From Saposhnikovia divaricata (Eukaryota > Streptophyta > Magnoliopsida > Apiales > Apiaceae): 64,000 nt of DNA. Position numbers and translations under genes: made by a program. The DNA is taken from assembly GCA_036435485.1 (NCBI GenBank), contig CM071598.1:143820148-143884147 (forward strand), read 5' to 3'. Each line of letters opens with the position of its first letter. The first letter of the stretch is position 1. Below are positions 49,397 to 57,447 of the stretch, piece by piece. The notes beneath the pieces are model-generated. The model searched no databases. It saw nothing but the letters and a program-made list of their open reading frames with translations, and was not told the DNA's origin.

Positions 49397-51628
49397 ATGT
49401 CAGAAATTCCTCCACCAACACCTACTGTTTCTGAAAAGGCTCCTACTACTGTGAGTCGTTATGAACCAATCAGGGTTCCTATTCTGAGGCCATTAGAGTA
49501 TGCTACGTGGAAGGTCAAGATGACTATGTTTCTGGAGGCTACAGATCCAGAATATCTTGACAGGATTTATGAAGGTCCTCACAATCCTACAAAGCTATCT
49601 GTTGCAGTTGCTGGTGAAGCAGCAAAAATGGTTCCAAAGGAAAAGAAGGACATGACTCCTGAAGATCTATCATCAATTGCTAAGGATGCAAAGGTTAGGC
49701 ATTTACTTCACAGTGCCTTAGACAATGTCATGTCTAACAAAGTCATTAACTGCACCACTGCAAAAGAGATATGGGATGCACTTGAAGTAAGGTGTCAAGG
49801 AACTGCAGCTATTAAGAAGAATAGGAGAAACATACTCACACAAGAGTATGAGCATTTTGAGGCTAAACCTGAAGAGACCATGACAGAAACATTTGATAGA
49901 TTCTGTAAACTGATTAATGATCTGTCATTGGTCAACAAAGAGTATGATCTAGAAGACTCGAATCTCAAGTTTCTTCTTTCTCTACCTGAAAAGTGGGATG
50001 TGAAAACAACCACTATTAGAGACAACTATGATCTTGCTGAAACAGAGATTGATGAAATTTATGGACTGCTCAAAACTTATGAATTGGAAATGGAGCAGAG
50101 AAACAGGAGATTAAGTAGAAAAGGAAAGTCAGTTGCTCTTAATGTTGAAGAGAAGCCTCAGAAGAAAGAGGCATCAAGAAAGAAAATGAAGGGAAAAGCT
50201 TTGGTCATACACTCAGAAAGTGATTCACCAAACTCAGATTATGATTCAAACTCTTCTGAATCATCTGACTCTGAGGATGATGAAGAAGAGATGAGAAAAA
50301 TGGCTGTGCTGATGGTGAAAACTTTCAAGAAAATGGGCTTCAAGAATTTCAAGAAAGGAAAAAGGTTTTCTAGGGATTCAAATGAAGACAGGAAAAGCTA
50401 CAGGAAGTCTGATAAGAGAGACTCTAAAGGGAAGAAGGATAAGTCTGAAATTCAATGCTACAAGTGTAAGGAGATGGGTCACTATGCTCCTGAGTGCAAG
50501 AAGGGTAAAACTGGAAAGGTACTCTACACTAAAGGCAGAGATTGGGCAGATACTTCAGATTCTGATGAAGAAGTGAACTATGCTCTCATGGCTACTACTG
50601 AATCAGAATCCTCTGAAAATCAGGTACCTCCAACTACCTATGCTTATAATATTGATGACATTGCTCAATTAAGAATCTTTCTTAAGTCATTGCATATAAG
50701 TTATAGGGATCAGACTTTAGAAAATGAGAGGATAAAAGCTGAAAATTCTGAACTTAAAGAGAGAAATAAACTTGTTGAAGAGAAACTTGAAAACATGCAA
50801 CAAGTTCAGAAAGAGAGAGATGATGCTGTTTGCAAAGAACAGATTTTGCTTCAGAAATATAAACAACTAGAATCTGAGTTGGAGGAAGCAAATAAGAAAA
50901 TTAGGACTTGGACTAATTCTGGAAAGGACACTCAACAGATTTTTCAAACAGACACTGTTGGTCTAGGTTATAATGAGGAAGACGAACTTAGATTTCAAAA
51001 TCAAGTTAAAGTCAGAACTAAATTTGTTCATGGAACCAGTAAATTTTTGTCTGAGAATGAAAAAGAAGCTGTCAATAGTAAACCAGTAAAAACTAGTGTT
51101 AATCAGGTTAACATTGGTTCAATGACAGATAAACAACTCAAACATAAATTGAAGGAGTTAAAATCTGTTGAGAAAAAGAAAGTGTCAAACAAGAACAGAA
51201 ATGGAAAAGTAGGCATCACTTCAGGAAATAAACCAATGCTTGCTAGTTATGCTCCAAGAAAGACATGTCATAACTGTGGTAGTACTAAGCATCTTGCAAA
51301 TTTCTGCAAGAAAAATAAAAATATAAATTCTTTACCTAAAAAGTCTGAGGTAAAGAAGGATTCTGCTAGAACTAAGCCACAGACTCTATGCACACACTGT
51401 GGAAGCACTTGGCATTCCATCTATACTTGCAGAAAATATCATGCTATCTATCATAATTATTATGAACTGAAACCCAATCTAAAATGGGTTAAAGTTGATA
51501 CTGCAAGTGCAAACACTGATACTGTTAGCTCAAACTCTGATAATGTTAATTCCGCTGCAAAAGCTAACAAAGTTAAGAATGCCAAAGGATCCAAGCAAGT
51601 CTGGATCCTTAAAACTAATCCTCAGTAA
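49397..51628 (+). CDS. Gag of Sirevirus B
   Basis: Intact 743-residue Gag from the first ATG after the primer-binding site (47 bases). A copia Gag domain (~25-235; ATWKVKMTMFLEATDPEYLDRI, TAKEIWDALEVRCQGT, ETFDRFCKLINDL) is followed by an acidic/Ser stretch (SDSPNSDYDSNSSESSDSED), a CCHC knuckle (CYKCKEMGHYAPEC ~353), a WADTSDSDEE motif, and a coiled coil (~430-510). Two further Cys/His knuckles follow (CHNCGSTKHLANFC ~623; CTHCGSTWHSIYTC ~663), and the end is KQVWILKTNPQ. It forms the RNA-packaging particle. The frame ends at TAA 51626-51628, before and out of frame with pol. Confidence 0.93.
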   Translation: MSEIPPPTPTVSEKAPTTVSRYEPIRVPILRPLEYATWKVKMTMFLEATDPEYLDRIYEGPHNPTKLSVAVAGEAAKMVPKEKKDMTPEDLSSIAKDAKVRHLLHSALDNVMSNKVINCTTAKEIWDALEVRCQGTAAIKKNRRNILTQEYEHFEAKPEETMTETFDRFCKLINDLSLVNKEYDLEDSNLKFLLSLPEKWDVKTTTIRDNYDLAETEIDEIYGLLKTYELEMEQRNRRLSRKGKSVALNVEEKPQKKEASRKKMKGKALVIHSESDSPNSDYDSNSSESSDSEDDEEEMRKMAVLMVKTFKKMGFKNFKKGKRFSRDSNEDRKSYRKSDKRDSKGKKDKSEIQCYKCKEMGHYAPECKKGKTGKVLYTKGRDWADTSDSDEEVNYALMATTESESSENQVPPTTYAYNIDDIAQLRIFLKSLHISYRDQTLENERIKAENSELKERNKLVEEKLENMQQVQKERDDAVCKEQILLQKYKQLESELEEANKKIRTWTNSGKDTQQIFQTDTVGLGYNEEDELRFQNQVKVRTKFVHGTSKFLSENEKEAVNSKPVKTSVNQVNIGSMTDKQLKHKLKELKSVEKKKVSNKNRNGKVGITSGNKPMLASYAPRKTCHNCGSTKHLANFCKKNKNINSLPKKSEVKKDSARTKPQTLCTHCGSTWHSIYTCRKYHAIYHNYYELKPNLKWVKVDTASANTDTVSSNSDNVNSAAKANKVKNAKGSKQVWILKTNPQ

Positions 51629-51645
51629 TTGTTTGTGATTGCAGG
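51629..51645 (+). other. gag/pol junction with splice-acceptor-like TTGCAG|G
   Basis: TTGTTTGTGATTGCAG|GG follows the gag stop. The pol frame is closed by a TGA at 51636-51638, downstream of the gag stop, so the two frames do not overlap at all. Pol opens at TTGCAG, and no ATG precedes the protease DSG. Confidence 0.5.
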
Positions 51646-54600
51646 GTAACAGGGAGGCAACCCTAGTCGTGGACAGTGGATGTTCAGGACACATGACTGG
51701 AAATAAAGCCCTGCTATCAGAATATGAGGAGAAGGCTGGCCCAAAAGTTTCCTATGGTGATGGCAATATAGGAAGAACATTGGGATATGGCAATATCAAT
51801 CTTGGAAATGTCATCATCAACAATGTAGCTCATGTCCCAGGACTCAAGCATGACCTGCTATCTGTGAGTCAAATCTGTGACAAGGGATATCATGTAGATT
51901 TTCAACCTGAATACTGTGAAGTAATCAGCAAATCTACAGGGAAGGTTGTTCTAGTTGGTCACAGGCAAAACAACATTTATGAAATCAAGCTTTTGATAGA
52001 CTCTGTTGGAAAAGCTGTTTGCCTGTCTACAAGAATGTCTAATGAAGAGAGTTGGAAGTGGCACAAGAAACTCTCACATTTGAACTTGAACAACATCAAT
52101 GAATTGATCAGAAAGGATCTTGTAAGAGGACTCCCAAAGACCCTGTTAAATGTTGATGGCCTATGTGACTCATGTCAGAAGGCTAAACAAAGGAAGTCAT
52201 CTTTCAAGAGCAAAACAGAATCTTCTATCACTGATCCTCATCATCTTCTTCATGTTGATCTATTTGGTCCAGTAAATGTTATGTCTATTGCAAGGAAGAA
52301 ATATGCTTTAGTCATTGTTGATGAATACACTAGATTCACATGGGTGTATTTTCTAGCAAAGAAGGATGAAACAGCATCAACTCTGATGGAGCATGTGAAG
52401 CTTCTGGACAAAGGATCAAGCAACAAAGTGAGAATCATCAGAAGTGATAATGGAACTGAGTTCAGAAATGCAACAATGGAAGAATTCTGCAAGGACAATG
52501 GAGTGAAACAAGAATTTTCAGCACCTGGTACACCACAACAAAATGGTGTAGTTGAGAGGAAAAATAGAACATTAATTGAAGCTGCCAGAACTATGCTTGA
52601 TGAAGCAAAATTGCCAACTTATTTCTGGGCAGAAGCTGTTCAAACTGCTTGTTTTACTCAAAATGCAACACTGATCAATAAGCATGGAAAGACACCATAT
52701 GAGATGGTGAAGAAAAAGAAGCCTAACCTGAAATACTTTCATATTTTCGGGTGCAAATGTTTCGTTTTGAAGACTCATCCAGAACAGTTGACCAAGTTTG
52801 AGTTAAAGGCAGATGAAGGAATTTTTGTTGGCTATCCACTATCAACAAAGGCATTCAGAGTTTACAATCTGAGAACTAAAGTGATCATGGAATCAATACA
52901 TGTTTCTTTTGATGATAAGAAGATAACTGGACTTGAAGACAAAGACGAATATGATCAACTGAACTTTGAAAATGAAGTTTTAAACTCTGATGAAGGAAAC
53001 TCTGATGAAACAATTCTGACAGACTCTGTTGAAACAAACTCTGAACCTCTACTGATAAATTCTGGAGAAACTTCTCAGTCACAACAAAGAGGAGAATCAG
53101 TTGAGGGGGAGCATAATCAAGATGAAGACTCAAACACTGATACTGAGTCAACTGAAAAATCTGGATCAAACTCTGATGCTTCAAACTCTGAAAATTCAAA
53201 TTCTGACTCTGGACAGTCAAGTTCAGGGGGAGTCTCAGAAAACGAAAATAGATCACAACAGAATCAGGAGAGCATGGATCAAGGGGGAGGATCACATGCT
53301 GATAGAAGTCATTTGCCTTCTGCTAGGAAATGGACTAAATCACATACACCTGATTTGATAATTGGTGATCCAGATGCAAAAGTAAAGACAAGAAGTGCTA
53401 CTGCAAGTGAATGTCTATTTCATGCATTCTTGTCTAAAAATGAACCAAAGAAAGTGGAAGAAGCTCTTCAAGATGCAGACTGGATAACAGCAATGCAGGA
53501 AGAGTTAAATGAATTTGAAAGAAATGAAGTTTGGACCCTTGTACCAAGACCAAAGAACAGATCTATTGTTGGTACTAAATGGGTTTTCAGAAACAAGACT
53601 GACAGTGAAGGTGTTATCACAAGGAACAAGGCTAGACTGGTAGCAAAAGGTTATTCACAGCAAGAAGGAATAGATTATGATGAAACATTTGCTCCAGTAG
53701 CAAGATTGGAGGCAATCAGAATTTTTCTAGCATATGCCTCTCACAAGAAATTCAAAGTGTTCCAGATGGATGTGAAAAGTGCTTTTCTGAATGGAAAGCT
53801 TGAAGAAGAAGTGTTTGTTGAACAACCACCAGGATTTGTGGACCCTAAATATCCAGATTATGTCTACAGACTAGATAAGGCACTATATGGACTTAAGCAG
53901 GCACCAAGAGCATGGTATGAGACACTTGCTCAGTTTCTTCTAGAAAGTGGATTCAACAGAGGTACAATTGACAAAACTCTGTTTTATTTCAACCAAGGAA
54001 GTGACCTCCTTTTAGTTCAAATTTATGTTGATGACATCATCTTTGGGTCTACTAATGATAAACTCTGTAAGAAGTTTGCCAAGCTCATGCAATCCAGATA
54101 TCAAATGAGCATGATGGGAGAGCTTAGTTACTTTCTAGGCCTACAGGTGAAACAAACAGAAGATGGAATTTTCATTAATCAAGAAAAATACACCAGAAAT
54201 CTTCTCAAGAAATTTGGTATGCTTGACTGTTCATCTGCATCAACTCCCATGGCAACAGCAACTAAACTGGACAAAGACACAGGAGTTTCAGTGGATATGA
54301 CAAACTTCAGGGGCATGATAGGATCTCTTCTATACTTGACAGCTAGTAGGCCTGACATCATGTATGCAACCTGTCTTTGTGCAAGGTTTCAGGCAGATCC
54401 TAGAGAGCCACATCTGACAGCTGTGAAAAGAATCTTCAAGTATCTCAAGGGCACCATATCATTAGGTCTGTGGTACCCCAGAGAATCAGATTTTAAGCTA
54501 CTTGGGTATTCCGATGCTGACTTTGCAGGCTGTAAGGTAGACAGAAAGAGCACTAGTGGAAGTTGTCAATTTCTTGGTGACAGACTTGTTTCCTGGTACA

Positions 54601-54968
54601 GCAAGAAACAGAAATCAATCTCCACATCTACAGCTGAAGCAGAGTATATTGCAGCTGGTAGCTGTTGTGCACAGATCTTATGGATGAAGAATCAATTGCT
54701 GGATTATGGATTGAGGTACAGTAATATACCTATTTACTGTGATAACCAAAGTGCTATTGCTATGACAGGTAATCCAGTACAGCATTCAATGACCAAGCAC
54801 ATCAGCATAAGGTACCACTTCATCAGAGAACATGTGGAAGAAGGAAATATTGAACTACATTTTGTCTCTACAGAACAACAGCTTGCAGATATCTTCACTA
54901 AACCATTGAGTGAAGTTACATTTACAAGGCTGGTTAATGAACTAGGAATGATCTCTGGTTCTGACTAG
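51639..54968 (+). CDS. Pol of Sirevirus B: protease, integrase, RT, RNase H
   Basis: Intact 1109 residues. Protease VVDSGCSGHMTG (Asp ~12); zinc region HKKLSHLN...CDSCQK (~140-180); integrase core D ~205 (HVDLFGP), D ~268 (RSDNGTEF) and E ~304 (NGVVERK), with 35 residues between the last two; a Ser/Asn/Glu-rich linker with repeated NSD/NSE; RT (ARLVAKGYSQQEGIDYDETF, KSAFLNGKL, LYGLKQAPRAWYE, YVDD ~795); RNase H (YSDADFAG ~956, STAEAEYIAA, CDNQSAI ~1035). It makes and integrates cDNA. Start is given at the TTG where the frame opens; the real N terminus probably comes from fusion to Gag transcripts. Confidence 0.92.
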   Translation: MQGNREATLVVDSGCSGHMTGNKALLSEYEEKAGPKVSYGDGNIGRTLGYGNINLGNVIINNVAHVPGLKHDLLSVSQICDKGYHVDFQPEYCEVISKSTGKVVLVGHRQNNIYEIKLLIDSVGKAVCLSTRMSNEESWKWHKKLSHLNLNNINELIRKDLVRGLPKTLLNVDGLCDSCQKAKQRKSSFKSKTESSITDPHHLLHVDLFGPVNVMSIARKKYALVIVDEYTRFTWVYFLAKKDETASTLMEHVKLLDKGSSNKVRIIRSDNGTEFRNATMEEFCKDNGVKQEFSAPGTPQQNGVVERKNRTLIEAARTMLDEAKLPTYFWAEAVQTACFTQNATLINKHGKTPYEMVKKKKPNLKYFHIFGCKCFVLKTHPEQLTKFELKADEGIFVGYPLSTKAFRVYNLRTKVIMESIHVSFDDKKITGLEDKDEYDQLNFENEVLNSDEGNSDETILTDSVETNSEPLLINSGETSQSQQRGESVEGEHNQDEDSNTDTESTEKSGSNSDASNSENSNSDSGQSSSGGVSENENRSQQNQESMDQGGGSHADRSHLPSARKWTKSHTPDLIIGDPDAKVKTRSATASECLFHAFLSKNEPKKVEEALQDADWITAMQEELNEFERNEVWTLVPRPKNRSIVGTKWVFRNKTDSEGVITRNKARLVAKGYSQQEGIDYDETFAPVARLEAIRIFLAYASHKKFKVFQMDVKSAFLNGKLEEEVFVEQPPGFVDPKYPDYVYRLDKALYGLKQAPRAWYETLAQFLLESGFNRGTIDKTLFYFNQGSDLLLVQIYVDDIIFGSTNDKLCKKFAKLMQSRYQMSMMGELSYFLGLQVKQTEDGIFINQEKYTRNLLKKFGMLDCSSASTPMATATKLDKDTGVSVDMTNFRGMIGSLLYLTASRPDIMYATCLCARFQADPREPHLTAVKRIFKYLKGTISLGLWYPRESDFKLLGYSDADFAGCKVDRKSTSGSCQFLGDRLVSWYSKKQKSISTSTAEAEYIAAGSCCAQILWMKNQLLDYGLRYSNIPIYCDNQSAIAMTGNPVQHSMTKHISIRYHFIREHVEEGNIELHFVSTEQQLADIFTKPLSEVTFTRLVNELGMISGSD
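53101..53292 (+). other. Three internal polypurine-like GGGGGAG motifs
   Basis: GAGGGGGAGC (~53104), CAGGGGGAGT (~53225) and AAGGGGGAGG (~53282) lie in the integrase-RT linker at the same place as three in Sirevirus A. Confidence 0.55.
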
Positions 54969-56455
54969 AAATGTTGGTTAGATTCAAACTTTACTTATGT
55001 GATGTATTAATCATATTTCCTGATTGGTTAAATACTAAGTGAACTCTGTTGATTAAACTCTGTTATGCATACTCTGTTAAACTCTGTCATATTTTGTCCT
55101 CAAGAATGTATTCGAGAAGTGACTAAGTGAGTGATTCGAGAACTGGAGTTGCCTTGATCGATAACTCTAAGTTCTCGAATAGTGTTATCTTGACATATCG
55201 AATCACTTCTCGAATAGCTCTTTTCTCTGCGAATCCTTGAGATATCGAATAGTGTTATTTTGACATATCGAATCCTTGAGATATCGAATAGTGTTATTTT
55301 GACATATCGAATCCCTGAGATATCGAATAGCATATTGAGTCTTTGAGATATCGAATGTATATATGTCATACACTGTTAATAAGTTTGATAAACTCTGTGA
55401 ACTTTGAGTTGATTTTTGTCTGAATGAAAACACCAATGAAGAAATATGTATGAAGCATGATTCTCAGCAATTAATCATGAATCTTTCTGAGTTATTGAGA
55501 TCTAATCTTAGATTGTGCAGAAAGTTAACACAGCATGATACTGGCTCATATTTATAGCATCTCTTAGTTTATTTTGTCCTAAACTCTGAGTCTATAAATA
55601 CTGTGTGCATTACCTTTCATGAAGAACTACTGATGTTGATGAACTCTAAACTCTGTTAGTTATACTCTGATAAAATAAAATGTTTACTGCAATACCCCAA
55701 AGAAAGTGTATATAGGTTGTTATACTCCTTTGAGATTATGTTGGATACTAGGATGACCCAGGAACCTATTGGTATATAATATGTGCTAAAATTCTCTGAT
55801 TTTTGGTGACTAGTTAAATACTAGGATGACCCAGGAACTTATCAAAATGATAAGGGCTAAAATTTTTGAATTTTTGGTGACTGGTTCCAACCTCTGATTA
55901 CTGGAATGAAAAAAAAATAAAAAAAAAAAAAAATGAAAAAAAAATGTGTATATAAAGAGGGTATAAAATAAAAAAAAAATAAAAAAAAAATAATAAAAAA
56001 AATGTGTATATAGTTATGAGTACTTCAGAGTTTAGCTTTCATCACACAGTCAGTGTTTACTATGACAGTTTGTGCATCCAGTGTTTATTGATTTACTTTA
56101 TGGATTTTATGAAAAATTAGATGCTCTAAAGATTGACTTAGTAAACTCTGCTTTACACACACAAATATTCACAACTGTGCAATTTATGAACGGGTTTCGA
56201 TGATAAAGTTGGAGAATTGACAAACGCTGTTGATTTGTGATTTGTACTCTAAGGTAAATTTTCACTTGGACAATTTGAAAGTCTTGGAGTAAGTAGAGTT
56301 TTTGACAACTGTTAATCAGTGGATAGTTCATGAATGTGTTCTTTATATGATTACTTTAATTAGTTTTCATATTCTTTTCTTGATGCATTTTCTTGAAGAA
56401 CAGTTCATATCACTCAAATAACAGTTGCAGAAAACAATGAATATGATTAGAAAAG
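54969..56455 (+). other. Non-coding spacer between pol and antisense gene of Sirevirus B
   Basis: There is no supported ORF. It is rich in AAACTCTG/CAGAGTTT motifs (about 55039-55085, 55391, 55581, 55651-55670, 56025, 56144). It also holds a ~43-bp tandem repeat, a ~100-bp duplication (CTAGGATGACCCAGGAAC at 55748 and 55822) and an A-rich tract (55908-56005). Confidence 0.7.
55180..55350 (+). repeat. Tandem repeats with ATATCGAAT
   Basis: Units of about 35-45 bp combine GACATATCGAATCC, TTGAGATATCGAAT and AGTGTTATTTTGAC, four copies or more with variation. The short minus-strand frames here are artefacts of the repeat. Confidence 0.75.
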
Positions 56456-57019
56456 CAAAATTTTCATTGATAATAAGAAAGAGATTACAAGCAAATATTA
56501 CATATTTTTGTTCTCTCTATCTGCTAATCTATTCAACAGGAAAGTAAAAGGTCCGTCCACACCACTCCATTGTTAGCAAAAACTCCCAGATCCCATCTTT
56601 GCCACTTTATTTGGGTGGAAGTTGAAGGGATAAGGTTATTTTTGCTGACATATTCATTAACAATGGTTGGTGGTGGTGGATGAGGATGCCTTCGAGGAGA
56701 GCCATGCCAATGTTGCTTGGAGGGCAGCATCGATGTCGATCACCCTTGCAGGTTTCTCTCTCTCGAGCTCTTCCAGACCAGCATCCATTTGCAGCCACAG
56801 CGTCTCAAGCTGCCTTTCCCACTCAAACGCTTCAAACTCTTCACGAGTATAGCTGAAGATGTCTCTATTTTCGACAAGATGAAGGTTTTTCTCTTTGATG
56901 GTAAGGTTAGCCATTGTTTTTCAAGAGTATTTGGTTTGAAAGGTTTGTGATTTTACAGGGGAGACTGAAAGGTTAAAGGTTTAATGAAATAATCTGATCA
57001 AGTCTCTAGGCCTTAAATA
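56455..57019 (-). promoter_or_regulatory. Antisense transcription unit of Sirevirus B (promoter, leader, 3' end)
   Basis: Minus strand: TATA-like TATTTAAGG (57011-57019), a C/T- and A-rich leader of about 70 bases, the ORF at 56914, then a plant-like 3' end with TGTAAT motifs (~56484-56502) and AATGAAAA (56461-56468). Spacing from TATA box to ATG (about 97 bases) resembles Sirevirus A (about 80). Confidence 0.55.
56657..56914 (-). CDS. Antisense small acidic protein of Sirevirus B, unknown function
   Basis: An 85-residue ORF on the strand opposite to gag, pol and the 3' ORF. Its start context AACAATGGCT is the plant consensus. The protein begins MANLTIKEKNLH and contains a helical acidic segment (TREEFEAFEWERQLETLW, MDAGLEELERE) and a Ser/Thr-rich tail; no known domain is recognised. 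Supporting it as a gene: own TATA box, short leader, and poly(A)-like 3' end, all matched in Sirevirus A at the same position (21251-21808). It is transcribed away from the 3' ORF and toward pol, so its RNA could also act as antisense to the spacer. The protein match to Sirevirus A is weak. Confidence 0.5.
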   Translation of the reverse strand: MANLTIKEKNLHLVENRDIFSYTREEFEAFEWERQLETLWLQMDAGLEELEREKPARVIDIDAALQATLAWLSSKASSSTTTNHC

Positions 57020-57447
57020 GAGATGGGTAAGAACGAAGTCCTTAATCGCTTCGTATTCTGGTTATTAAAGGCAACAGGTAAACGTTTCAAATTCTGATTT
57101 TACTTGGGTCCAGATATTTTTAAAAGAGTATTATTTGATTTTTGTTAAAATCAAATATTTTAATGTTTTATTTTTAATATACTCTTTTTAAAAATAGGCG
57201 CACATGACCCACTTGCCTTTAATGTGTCCCACTTACCTATTATCGTGTCCCACTACACATTAATCAAGGAACTGTTTGAGTGTTTGTTACATAAGAGATT
57301 GAGTTTTTACTAATTTAATCACTCTTGTGTCCAAACAAGTTTGCTTTATTCTTACTCTTACAGTTTTCTTATTTTTCTCTTGGGCACTCACGCAAACACC
57401 TTTTCTACATTCATATCTGTTGGAAATTCTTGGAAATTCTTAACTCA
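57020..57447. promoter_or_regulatory. Divergent intergenic region of Sirevirus B
   Basis: It lies between the leftward TATA box and the rightward 3' ORF. It contains GTGTCCCAC direct repeats (about 57223 and 57246, with a related TGACCCAC at ~57206), and a pyrimidine-rich leader (57340-57420) before AACTCAATGGC. Confidence 0.4.

Noticed and set aside
51620..51650. Programmed ribosomal frameshift between gag and pol
   Set aside because: The pol frame has a stop downstream of the gag stop in Sirevirus B, so the frames do not overlap; the relative frame also differs between the two elements.
55100..55436. Repetitive minus-strand frames, and a CRISPR-like look of ATATCGAAT repeats
   Set aside because: The units are contiguous, variable tandem repeats without unique spacers, inside a plant retrotransposon.
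56533..56798. Alternative minus-strand frames overlapping the antisense gene
   Set aside because: They lack the AACAATGGC context and lie in other frames of the same transcript; the 56914 start is better supported.
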